Shown piece by piece: positions 24,225-34,376 of a stretch of DNA of 64,000 nt. Each line of letters opens with the position of its first letter. Position 1 is the first letter of the stretch. A program made the position numbers and the translations under genes. The notes under the pieces are model-generated. The model worked only from the letters and a program-made list of their open reading frames with translations, made no database searches and was not told the DNA's origin. The DNA is from Choristoneura fumiferana (taxonomy: Eukaryota; Arthropoda; Insecta; Lepidoptera; Tortricidae). Location: assembly GCF_025370935.1 (NCBI RefSeq), contig NC_133485.1:19504103-19568102 (forward strand), written 5' to 3'.

Positions 24225-24440
24225 GAGTTCACCCGCGGCTTCGCACGCGTAAACTATTCGATCTGGTAGTTAGGTATTATTAAAATTCCGGGATTTTACA
24301 AAATTCCTCTGGGAATTCCCGAAATATCGTGGTCTTCATTGACGTTGAACAATAACTGTCCCAAATTTCATGACTTATAGCCAGCGGTTGAAATGTCCCT
24401 ATCCCGTGGGTATATGAGGATAAAAAGTGACACGTGTTAT
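24225..24440 (-). mobile_element. Helitron-like element end
   Basis: Reverse of the 'gaagccgcgggtaaa..ctag' end seen at 33440-33568, sharing 'ttttgtaaaatcccg' and 'caatgaagaccacgatat'. Inside intron 1 of the peptide gene. Confidence 0.5.
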
Positions 24441-24620
24441 TCCAATATTGGTTATGGTATTTGGCTATAAGTCGGCATTTATTTATTTTATTCTGTTAAT
24501 TGCAACAACTGCTAGTAAAAAATAAGTAATTAAATATGTATTTACTTACTTGAGGTGTGTTTGAGGTGGATATAGCAAGACTTAGACTGGAGACGTCCGT
24601 AACTACAGTGACTTTTCTCT

Positions 24621-24630
24621 CCTTTTTATA
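24621..24630 (-). promoter_or_regulatory. TATA box of the small peptide gene
   Basis: Minus strand TATAAAAAGG, followed about 20 bp later by 'gtcactgtagtt', a plausible initiator. The block 24545-24675 is repeated in inverted orientation at 26541-26675. Confidence 0.6.
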
Positions 24631-25374
24631 CCAGTATCCATTCTAATGAGCAAGGACAAATGTATAATGAAAAAATGCCAAGTGCGAGTCGGACTCGCGC
24701 GTCGAGGGTTCCCTCCAGTTAACTTTATCCTAGTTAAGTTCCCGCAAGGCAAATAGTGGTTCCCTGGCTTTCTCAAAATAGGTCAATGGGAAGGTCCCTA
24801 TAATGACTACGTTCTATTCTGTGCTTTTATTGTAGGCCCCACAGACCCGGGACCGTTCAGATAGGGCAGTAAGAGTACCTTAGGACTTAGCAAGAAAGAA
24901 CCATGTCATTGATTTCGGTGACAGGAAAATCTGAAAAATGTTTGTTAATAATTTCATTTTGTGGGTTCCGTAGCCTACAAGCAACTGTCATAGTTCTTTT
25001 CGCCTTGTCCGTCCGTCCGTCCGTCCGTGACTCAGCTTAGAGACTGCTAGGTCAGACACAGACAGCTTATAGAAAGCTGTAATTTTGCATTGAAAGTAAA
25101 GATACCCAGGTACTATAATTAATAGATATATCTACTCCCTTTTGCCATAAATGCTTTGTATTTGCATTTGACCAATTTACATTTATTTTCACCTTCAAGC
25201 ATGATCCTATAATAAATATCACTTCATCAAGTTATTGCAGTAATAAACATTAATTAAATTAGTTACTTAAACGAGTAGCAGGTAGGTAGTTTCAGCGATA
25301 TAACTTGCTAGGATATAAAGGTTTATGAAGGCTTAACCTGTAATGTATGTAGGTCGGACATCCTACTACATAAT

Positions 25375-25900
25375 TTTTCATCACACTTGCTCGTAAACGG
25401 TATCGTAACATGCAGGCTACCTTGGTTGCAACCCCCCCAAATAAAACCCTCGACCTTAATGTGCTTGTCATGAAACCCGTGGTCGGTCGCATGAGTCATT
25501 GCGCGTACTACTTTTGTTGTCATGCAGCCCTTGGTCGGTCGCATCGCATGAGTGTGATACCGCATGGCGCTGGCGTGCTGCAGCTGCAGCGCCTGCAGGA
25601 GCGCGGCGCGCGCATGGTCAGGCTGGGGGAGGGCTAGGGCGGCGCGGAGGCTGGCGCTGCCAAGAGCGTAGTCAGCGGTATCGGCAATTTTTGGAAAAAT
25701 CTTAGTTTTTCTTTTACAAATATACAATTTTACTTGCAAATGTGATGAAAAACATTGTATGTCGCACGGGCGGTACTAGAATTACGAACATCGACTCATT
25801 AAAGCCCTCAGTCTTCGACTTCGGGCTTCTAATAGACTCTCGTTCGTAATTCCTTGTTTACCGCCCTTAAGACACAATGTACTAGTACCTAGGTAGGTAA
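25375..25900. mobile_element. Dispersed element, 'tgcaggctaccttggttgca' family
   Basis: Ends resemble each other in inversion: 'catcacacttgctcgtaaac' at the left; the right half has 'tatgtcgcacgggcggtact', 'agccctcagtcttcgacttc' and 'ccttgtttaccgcccttaag'. A second long copy is at 52053-52495; fragments at 13856, 40077-40195 and 59650-59830. The GC-rich centre (25560-25680) is shared only in part. Confidence 0.6.
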
Positions 25901-25989
25901 ATAAAAGTCCATAGGTCCATAGATTTGTTAGTAGGTAACATCAAGATTCTTATATTAAGTTAATTAGATAGGTAAACAGTTACGATAAT

Positions 25990-26215
25990 GAAATCTTCTT
26001 CTATCGTCTATCTTTATATAAAGAGGTAAAGTTTGTGAGTTTGTAGGAGGTAATTTCTGGATCTACTGAACCGATTTAAATGAAATGCGGTATAGAGATA
26101 GACTGAGCCCCGGGGAAGGATATAGAATAGTTTTTATCCCGTAAAATTGCATAGGTAGTTCCCGTGGGATATCGATAAACGAAGTGTACGCGGGCGGAGT
26201 CGCGGGCAACTATTA
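25990..26215 (+). mobile_element. Helitron-like non-autonomous element
   Basis: Shows 'aaagtttgtgagtttgtagg', 'ctgaaccgatttaaatgaaa' and ends 'gcggagtcgcgggcaact', the layout of the family also at 41402-41622 and 44558-44766. Confidence 0.5.
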
Positions 26216-26540
26216 CCAGCATTAGCGTCTAAGCACGCTAGCAAACGAGCAATAATTACCTCGCAGAATGTGCGTCGTTGTTGACTTCGCCGACAAAATA
26301 ATTGAGTGACCAAAGTAAGTATAATTATGGTATGCAGTATAACACCGTACAGTCAAATCCATCCTATCCCCATATTCCCGTTCCAAGTCCTATTTCTTTT
26401 GACCTAAATATTTGGAAAGAAGCAGGGTCTCGTGCGGATTTGTTGGAGAATCGATCTTAGACCTGCGGCCAAATCGGCCAATGTTTTCTAATAATATAAT
26501 TCTCATTAAATATTAATTAAACATTAAATAACGCAGTTGG

Positions 26541-26685
26541 CGTTTTTTCATTATACATTTGTCCTTGCTTATTAGAATTGATACGCCTATACTCGTATGG
26601 GAGAGACAGTCACTGTAGTCACGGACGTCTCCGTCTACACCGGCTTGCTGTATCTCAAACACAACTCAAGTCGTAAGAAAATACC
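26541..26685 (+). promoter_or_regulatory. Inverted copy of the peptide gene promoter, truncated
   Basis: On + it repeats the minus-strand block 24545-24675: 'tcattatacatttgtccttg', 'gtcactgtag', 'cacggacgtctcc' and 'ctcaaacacaactcaag'. The TATA box is degraded (tatactcgtatggg in place of tataaaaaggag) and the donor is shifted. LINE sequence begins about 10 bp after the first exon, so no coding exon follows. Confidence 0.6.
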
Positions 26686-27031
26686 TACCTATTTATTTAT
26701 TTATTTATTTAATTCAGAAACAAACAGTCGTTTACAAATATTAGTTTTTTAAACTATGACATATAGTTTAGACCTGGAGTTTCCTTTACATTTTAAATTG
26801 CAGTGTATATCTAACGAAGCCACATGTCCTGAGATAACAATTTAAAGATTTACATTTAGGCTGATACAATTTGGAATACTTACACACTTATAAAGTTATA
26901 ATACTACCTACTTCATACGCGTCGAAAAACAATCGAAGGCACAAATCTCGCAAAAATATACCTACACACATACATAAGAAAACAATATATATGCACATAC
27001 ATAAACATATACTAAAATTATACATTAGTGC

Positions 27032-29020
27032 TTATCGAAAAGCACGTTTTAACGTGTTAATAGTACAATTAAATAAATCTACGTCCTTAAGTTTTTCATT
27101 TTCATTGAATAATTTGCAAGCACGCTTTATGAATACATTTCGTGCATAGCACGTCCTACTTCGAGGAATGAAAAACAGGTCTTTTTTACGGCACTGGCGC
27201 TGACATCTACGAGGGACTCTAAAGCCAATTTGATGAAATAATGAGGGGATATCCAACGTGTTGTGCAACATCTTAAAAAGTAAAACTGAGTCTACGCAAT
27301 CCCGACGTTCGCTGAGCGTTTGGAGTTTATGGTATGTCAGTGAATCCTCATAGCTACTATAAGTGTGGCCAGTTCTAAAGTCAAGAGCTTTAACAAATTT
27401 TTTTTGTATCCTTTCTATTCTTTTAATGTGGATAGCATGGTAGGGTTTCCAAACCGCACAGGCAAATTCGAGATGGCTGCGAACAAAACTATTGAAAAGG
27501 ATTTTATATGTAAGACTATCTTTAAATTGTTTGCATACACGCAAGATGAAGCCTAATTGTTTATATGCTTTTTCAATAATTGAATCTAAGTGTGGTTTAA
27601 ACAGAAGTCTAGAGTCCATAATAATACCAAGATCACGGATTTGTGTCACTCTACTCAGACGACTGTTACACAATGTGAAATCGTAATTTAAGTTTTGTTT
27701 TTTCCTTGAAAAATTTATGACATAACACTTATTGAGGTTTAAAACTAATTTATTGTCAATACAAAATTTTTCAAAATTAAATAAATCTTCCTGCAATAGA
27801 TAGCAATCATCAACAGAGTTTATGACTTTAAAAATTTTTGTGTCGTCGGCGTACAGTAACACATTTGAGTGTTTAATATAATTATTTATATCATTAATAA
27901 AAAGCGTAAATAATAAAGGACCCAAGTGTGAGCCCTGGGGTACTCCAGAGCTAATAGACTTCCATTTTGAGGCATAACCAGATAAAACCACACACTGATT
28001 CCTATTTTCTATATACGATTTAATCCAGCGGAACAAATCACCGTGTATACCGATGCGCCAAAGCTTGAGAAGAAGTGTGCGATGGCAAATTTTATCGAAT
28101 GCTTTAGCGAAATCCGTATACACGGCTTCTACACAGGCACCTCTATCCATTGCCAATAGAATCTCATTAGTGAAAGTCAATAAATTAGTATTTACTGAAC
28201 GACCCCTATAGAAACCATGTTGCCTTTGACTTATATGATTTTTAACTACTAGGGAAAGTTGATCTGTAACGATCTTTTCAAAAATTTTATTAAACTGACA
28301 CAATTTTGAAATGGGTCTGTACTCTTCAATATTACGACTAACTGAACCCTTAGGAATAGGTGTTACAAAAGCCTTTTTCCAAATTTCGGGAACGCACCCT
28401 GATTTCATAGATTTATTAAATAATATAGTGAGCGGAAGTGCTAAATTTGAAGAACATTTCCTAATAAAAATAGGATGAATGCCATCCGGACCAGCGCCCT
28501 TGTTGACATTAATTGTGTTTAATAGTTTATGGACAGTGCTGCGATTAATTTCTATAGAACTTATATCGACTAAAGGTTCACAGGGTGGTGGTAAACAGTC
28601 ATTATTACAAAGCAAACTATTACTAGAGTTTTCGAATACGGAGTGAAAGTGATCGTTAAAAAAATTACAAATTTCTTCACCGTTTGATGTAACAGAGTCC
28701 TTGTAAATCATAATTTGTGGTAGTTTATGTTTAAGATTTTTAGATTTAATAAAAGTCCAAAAAAAATTAGGGTTTGATTTTATTTTTTGTTCCGTGTGAG
28801 ATATGTAGCTGTTATAGCACTGTAATTCCATTTTAGCTGCGCGTTTTCGTAATATTTTAAAGGCTTCATAATCCAAAGGATTACCGTATTGTTTCCACAA
28901 CCTGTGATACTTACGTTTTTCATTAAGCATCTTTCTAAGAGGTCTAGTGTACCACACTGGCACAGACACAGATGCATTCACCCTACGTCTTGGAATATAA
29001 TTACTAATCAAATTATTCAA
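27032..29020 (-). CDS. LINE ORF2 reverse transcriptase part
   Basis: 662 codons, uninterrupted. The palm motifs appear in order: NKGAGPDGIHP, TPIPKGSVSRNIEEYRPIS, QHGFYRGRSV, motif A YTDFAKAFDKI, SGVPQGSHLGPLLF, and the catalytic YADDTK. The C-terminal part (HLEFACAVWKPY, then RIERIQKKFVKAL) is typical of CR1/Jockey-group LINE ORF2. The catalytic Asp residues are present, so the domain itself looks intact. The true protein began upstream in the endonuclease; a single missing A at about 29100 breaks the connection, and this frame reopens through KINWYHFF just before the listed Met. It would act in target-primed reverse transcription in the nucleus. Confidence 0.9.
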   Translation of the reverse strand: MNNLISNYIPRRRVNASVSVPVWYTRPLRKMLNEKRKYHRLWKQYGNPLDYEAFKILRKRAAKMELQCYNSYISHTEQKIKSNPNFFWTFIKSKNLKHKLPQIMIYKDSVTSNGEEICNFFNDHFHSVFENSSNSLLCNNDCLPPPCEPLVDISSIEINRSTVHKLLNTINVNKGAGPDGIHPIFIRKCSSNLALPLTILFNKSMKSGCVPEIWKKAFVTPIPKGSVSRNIEEYRPISKLCQFNKIFEKIVTDQLSLVVKNHISQRQHGFYRGRSVNTNLLTFTNEILLAMDRGACVEAVYTDFAKAFDKICHRTLLLKLWRIGIHGDLFRWIKSYIENRNQCVVLSGYASKWKSISSGVPQGSHLGPLLFTLFINDINNYIKHSNVLLYADDTKIFKVINSVDDCYLLQEDLFNFEKFCIDNKLVLNLNKCYVINFSRKKQNLNYDFTLCNSRLSRVTQIRDLGIIMDSRLLFKPHLDSIIEKAYKQLGFILRVCKQFKDSLTYKILFNSFVRSHLEFACAVWKPYHAIHIKRIERIQKKFVKALDFRTGHTYSSYEDSLTYHKLQTLSERRDCVDSVLLFKMLHNTLDIPSLFHQIGFRVPRRCQRQCRKKDLFFIPRSRTCYARNVFIKRACKLFNENEKLKDVDLFNCTINTLKRAFR

Positions 29021-29082
29021 AAGATCATAGAAATTTGTAACACAACTTTTGAAATTACAATCGGCGAAGAAATGATACCAAT

Positions 29083-29902
29083 TTATTTTGATAACTCCAA
29101 GTTGATCGTGTTATAATCACCAGAATTAAAATTATAAATTAAATTAGGGGCCGGCTTAAGAGTGGGTTTGAAATTTAATTTTAAATCTATAATGACTGCT
29201 TTATGATGAGTGTCTTCGGGCGTGAGCGGTTGGTCGCAAGCATTTACTGTACATTCGGTGCTGCACAGTATTAAATCAAGTATACGATTATTGGCGTTTA
29301 GTATACAGTTAAATTGACTCAAATTGGTGAACGATAAAAAATCTTGAATGAGTTGTATTGCATAGCTGTTACCCGGTATTAAATGCATTCCCGCTGAAGA
29401 ACGGGCCACCCACTCAGCCTCAGGTATATTGAAATCGCCGGTAATCAGGAATAAATCATTAGGCCTTTCTATAATTATTTGACTAGCGGTATCGAAAAAT
29501 GAAATTAACGATTCCCTATAACCGGCACCTCGAGGAATATAAGTACAAGCTATATTGAAGCATGATTGTTGTTGCGAATCGTTATTGCGATCAAGCGGTA
29601 AAGAAACCCAGACACATTCACAGTGAGCACGCGGCGGCACGGGCCAATCCCGTCGCCACGGCCGCGCCACCGCCACGCGCCGCCCCGCTCTCTTCAGCTG
29701 ATCGATCGGATCGAAAAACATCAAAACTATTATCAAAAAATTCTCCATCATAAAAGTCTGGAGTCAACCAAGTTTCCGTTAAACAGATAAAATCATAGTC
29801 TGATTGAGCAACTTTCGAGAAAAAATCGCAAGATTTTGTTCGCAAACCCCTCACATTCTGATAATAACCATTGAAAGCGTTATTGGCCATTTTTAAATAC
29901 AA
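29083..29902 (-). pseudogene. LINE ORF2 endonuclease part, frameshifted
   Basis: Apurinic-type endonuclease module at the N-terminus of ORF2. The first frame (29890 to about 29650) has YYQNVRGLRTK and CLTETWL. The second frame (about 29700-29083) has CECVWVSLPL, the catalytic-region LITGDFNIPEAEW, and NRILDLILC with PEDTHHKAVI. A shift of one base in the GC-rich stretch at about 29640-29690 separates them, and a second shift near 29100 cuts off the reverse transcriptase. Confidence 0.82.
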
Positions 29903-30269
29903 ATTTAAAATAAGTTTTTACCTTTATTAAATAAATAGAATTCGCGGCACTCCTAGAAAAAGACGGATATTCACTTTTTAAATAAAAAATACTAGAATAG
30001 AAATAATGTAATATATTTTGTAGATTAATATTTAAAAGAGACATGCTTGCAAAGTATTCAATAAAAAAGTGTAAACAAATAATAAGTTCACGTTTGTAGT
30101 TGTAAACAGTACAAAAAACAATTAGATCAGATGAGTATAGCGTATGACACACATGCTTATAAGCACAATTGCAATATTGCAAGGGCAAGAGAGTATTTAG
30201 AGAGTTTTTATGGGAAGAAAATATAATATTTAAAATTATAAAAATACATAACGCTGATAAAAATACCAG

Positions 30270-31193
30270 TCACTTGATTTTTTTAAGGTCGGATTCATTA
30301 CTTATATAGATAACCTTACTTTGTTCGGTTTTACGAATAAATATTTTACAGTCGCGTATCCACAGAAAAGTGTAGTTATGTTGTAGCCGTAATTGTCTAG
30401 CTTGTTTCAACAGCAATTTATTGGCTGGGGTTAGGTGGTCGCCGACGTACACGGTGGCGGCAGGCCCCGGCAGGCCGATGTCAGCGGTGGTTAGGCCGCG
30501 GCGAGCGCGCACTGCGGCTAGTAATTCATTTTTTCGACGACGCTGTGTGAATCTAACAATAACAGCTGGTGGTCTATTGTTTTTCTGTGTTTCACTCTGA
30601 TCTGAATGGAAGCGGCGCACTCGATGAATAACGTCGACATCACTATCACCTAGCGAGTATCCGACTTTAGTAGATATGTTTCGGAGAACAGTGAGTAAGT
30701 TTTCTCCCTTGGCGTAAGGTATACCAGAAATCTCCAAATTATTCATCATAGAGAACTGTTTATTGCTGTCATTTTCGGTGACCAAACGCTTAATAGTTTC
30801 ATGGGCCTCATCGAGCGATTTCGAGAGTGTTGTCATTGTTGCAACTTTCTTCTCAGTCAAAGTGATCCTATTTTCAAATTCAGATAAGCTAGTCTTCACC
30901 TGAGATTGTACCTCCAAAACACTCTCTGATAATGAAGTCATAACACGCAATTGATCTTTAATTTCAGATCTTATGTCCTCTCGCATAGCTATAAATTTTT
31001 CATTTTGTGATGTAGTGAAATTTGTAAGAAGGGACATTATGTCATTTCTGAACTCAGAAAGTTCGAGTTTAATGTCATACTCATGTCCCTGCTGCTTCCT
31101 TTTGCGCATGGTGATTTGGTGAGCATCCTGGTCCACATAGGTCGGAAGGTCCGGTTGGGATCCACTTTTAGGAGGTGTACGACGCAAAGTGCT

Positions 31194-31196
<3 letters not shown>
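30270..31196 (-). CDS. LINE ORF1 protein with FP-like domain
   Basis: 308 codons, intact. Residues 1-40 are basic and Pro-rich; about 45-150 is a predicted coiled coil (ELSEFRNDIMSLL, later NRITLTEKKVATMTTL). The C-terminal half (ISGIPYAKGENLLTVL, DVIHRVRR, PPAVIVRFTQRRRKNELL, VYVGDHLTPANKLLLKQAR) resembles the FP25K-like domain common in ORF1 of lepidopteran LINEs. Such proteins bind element RNA and form the RNP. The start is set by the first Met after a long A-run. Codon use and frame are undamaged, unlike ORF2. Confidence 0.85.
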
Positions 31197-31228
<32 letters not shown>

Positions 31229-32830
31229 TATGTAGGTAAGTATAAATTAAATCGAATTCCTCAAGTAGCTCACTAGTAGGGATCGACAGCTGCGCACGGC
31301 GCACTCACGCAAATATTTATCCGCGGGGGGGCGAAGAGCAGGGTCTCGCTCTCGTCGCATGCAGTGACAACACAACACTTAAAAGTTAACCTTAATGGCA
31401 ACAACAATACTATCGATAACTGATCGTAAGTTAAACTCAGAAACTCGTAACTCTAATTAGTACACGTCCGCTTTGCTCGTTGAATAAAGAACTCTATTTA
31501 ACCCTTAACTTGTTTCTGTTAACTGTTAACTTTTTTAGGACAGGTAGTTAATGTGGCGGTAAATTTAAACGCCCCGACAGGCTAGAAAAAAAAAACTACG
31601 CTAAAGAAAGTTCGAAAACGATACTATATTTTTCTCTTACACACCAAATGTAGGTGACGTTCTATTTGTGCGCAAGCGACAGTTGAAGTTAAGGATTCGC
31701 GGGATTTGCGTCAGCGTGCATTTCTGACACCATAAAACAAAAACAAAATGTTAGAAGTGTTCAATTTGTGTTGAATTTATTAGCAGATGAGTTAAATAAG
31801 AGATGTAATATAAAGTTCATTAAATCCTACTAATATTATAAATGCGAAAGTTTGTGAGTGAGTGAGTGAGTATGTTTGTTACTCTTTCACGGCTGAAACG
31901 GCTGGACGGATTTGATGAAATTTGGCGAAAAGTTAGTTAATAACCTGGATTAAAACATAGGATACTTTTTATCCCGGTATTCCCACGGAATAGGGATAAA
32001 ATCTTGAAATAACAACCTCTGGGCTTAGAGTCATGAAATTTGGTATGTAGGTAGTTGGACGTCTGGAATAACAGATAGGTGACTTTTGACCCGATTTCCC
32101 ACGGGATACCTAGGGATAAAATCTGAAATAACAACCGCAGGCTAAGAGCCATGAAATTTAGTATGTAGGTAGCTGGACCTCTGGAATAACACATAGGCTA
32201 CTTTTTATCCCGATATTCCCCGGGATAGGGATAAAATCTTGAAATAATAACCGCTGGGCTTAGAGTCATGAAATTTGGTATGTAGGTAACTGGACGTCTG
32301 GAATAATACGTAAGGGACTTTTTGACTCGATATTCCCACGGGATACCTAGGGATAAAATCTCTAAATAATAACCACTGGGTTGAGAGCCATGAATTTTGG
32401 TATGTAGGTAGCTGGACCTCTGGAATAACACACAGGCTAATTTTTATCCCGATATTCCCACGGGATAGGGATAAAATCTTGAAATAATAACCGCTGGGCT
32501 TAGAGTCATGAAATTTGGTATGTAGGTAGCTAGACGTCTGTAATAACACATAAGCGACTTTTTGACCCGATATTTCCACGGGATACCTAGGGATAAAATC
32601 TCGAAATAACAACCACTGGGCTTAGAGCCATGAAATTTGGTATGTAGGTAGCTGGACCTCTGGAATAACACATAATCTATTTTTTACCCCGATATTCCCA
32701 CGGGATAGGGATAAAATCTTGAAATATTAACCGCTGAGCTTAGAGTCATGAAATTTGGTAAGTATGTAGGAAGCTGGATGTCTAGAAAAACTCATAAACG
32801 ACTTTTTGACCCGATATTACCACGGGATAC

Positions 32831-32973
32831 TGCTGAGCTGAGTCCTTTTGGCATCACACTACAGCACAATATCTCTTATTTTCCTCTCTTCTCCTATTTA
32901 TGTTTTTACTGTGTTTTTGTTGTGATGTAGTGTTTTTCTTGTCAATAAATGTTGTGAGTTTGAGTTTGAGTTT
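32831..32973 (+). mobile_element. Retroposon inserted in the array (1)
   Basis: 143 bp, flanked by the perfect 6-bp repeat 'ggatac' (32825-32830, 32974-32979), interrupting a type B unit. The 3' end is 'gtcaataaatgttgtgagtt' followed by GAGTTT repeats, as in a short LINE/SINE insertion. A similar 'caataaatgattttgagttt' end is at 45935-45955. Confidence 0.75.
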
Positions 32974-33104
32974 GGATACCTAGGAATAAAATGTCGAAAT
33001 AACAGCCGCTAGGCTTAGAGGCATGAAATTTGGATGTAGCTAGCCGTATGTCTGGAATAAAACATAAGTACGCTACTTTTTATCCCGATATTCCCACGGT
33101 ATAG

Positions 33105-33371
33105 TTTTGTAACTAAGGGACCCCATACATCCCTGTATTATTATTATTTCGTATTTTTTTCTTTAATTGTATACTGTAGTTTTTAAGTATTTTATTTGTA
33201 ATTATTTTATTTTGAAAAAATGACTTTCTGCCAAGTTTCTTGCGACGCATTCTTCTTGGCAATGATGGTATTTCCGAAAGCGCTGGTAGTTTAAAAAATT
33301 AGGTGTAAAAGTGCCCATTTCGGCCTATTTACTGAATAAATGATTTGAATTTGAATTTTGCATTTGAATTT
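33105..33371 (+). mobile_element. Retroposon inserted in the array (2)
   Basis: Interrupts a type A unit; flanks 'gtatag' and 'ggatag' are a 6-bp duplication with one mismatch. Carries 'accccatacatccctgtatt' and ends 'gaataaatgatttgaatttg'. A longer copy of the same 3' end is at 56820-57085. Confidence 0.72.
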
Positions 33372-33571
33372 GGATAGGGAAAAATTTTGAAACTTCAGCA
33401 CTGGGTTTAGAGTCTTGAATTTTGTACAGTTATTCACAACACAACCTCAATGAAGACCACGATATAAATATTGGAAATTTCCAGGGGAATTTTGTAAAAT
33501 CCCGAAAATTTCAATTGCAGCTACTACACCGAATAGTTTACGCGTGCGAAGCCGCGGGTAAAAGCTAGTTA

Positions 33572-34376
33572 TAATAATAATTGTAAGTCAAAAAGTACAA
33601 AATAAACTTTGTCCCATTTTTGTGACATTGTGGATTACATAGGTAAATAAGTTCCATCAGGCATGTCCTAAAAAACGGTCAGCGCCGACATTAGCTGGGA
33701 TATGGTAAGTTTTTTTTTTTTTAATGTATGAATGCAGTTTTTCTTCTTATTAAAATCGAAGACATGGTTCCTAAGAACAGATCTTCGTATGTCTTATAAT
33801 TTCAGACTTTCTCATACTGACCGATATGTATGTTACACCCTGTATATTCAACTTGTTTTTCAGACGTCTCACACTGTACCGAGACTGGGTTTTATAAAAC
33901 AAGTAGTGTCTTTTCCAACGTCGACATTGGCGGAATCATCGATGGAGCTACACTTTCAAGAATTGAATAAAACAAGCGATGTAACATAATTTATTTAATG
34001 TATCGATCTCTAATAGGTCTATAATATTAGTAGGTACTGGGTGCGGTAACGCGGAGCGCCCGCGACCGCGACCGGCGACCGGCGACCGGCGAGATACACT
34101 CGTAACTAGTTATAGCAGACAAAGTAACAATTTGCAAAAGAAATAGAAAACAAAGGAGTTGCATTTTTACAAGCTAGCTCGCTCCGTCATTATGGGTTCA
34201 CTGCGGCCGTCCGGCGCCGCGTCCGACGGCATTAAACCATATTCGCTCGGCTTCAATTATCCTTAATTAAATAACAAGTAAGTAACTTTGGGTTAGAATG
34301 CGCAATAAAAAAAACTCGTATTACTAAAAACACAACAAGTGTCGGCGCCGCCGCTCCAGCTAGCTCCGCTCGCCGC
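33572..34376 (-). other. Likely Bsg 3' UTR and downstream flank
   Basis: The minus strand has an AATAAA at about 33988-33993, roughly 390 bp past the Bsg stop, so 33970-34376 is a plausible 3' UTR; 34040-34095 is GC-rich with a short GCGACCGGCGACC repeat. The rest (33572-33970) shows no gene. Confidence 0.45.

Larger units (their letters stand above)
26686..31230 (-). mobile_element. CR1/Jockey-like LINE, nearly full length
   Basis: Minus-strand order: A-run leader (31201-31225), ORF1, about 370 bp spacer, endonuclease, reverse transcriptase, 3' UTR, and a tail of AAAT repeats (26690-26711). ORF2 has two frameshifts, so this copy cannot encode a full ORF2 protein. The 5' limit is uncertain; GC-rich sequence at 31270-31380 could be 5' UTR. 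No target duplication could be fixed. Confidence 0.8.
31826..33568 (+). mobile_element. Helitron-like element with internal dimer array
   Basis: Starts 'ctactaatattataaatgcg' and ends 'gcgaagccgcgggtaaaagc' + tag, i.e. CTAG at 33565-33568, like other family members here. Between lie about eight 116-122 bp units (31965, 32081, 32200, 32316, 32437, 32556, 32678, 32800) of two alternating types: type A has 'gggatagggataaaatcttg' and 'gagtcatgaaatttgg'; type B has 'gggatacctagggataaaat' and 'gagccatgaaatttgg'. Helitron affiliation rests on the CTAG end and is tentative. Confidence 0.65.
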
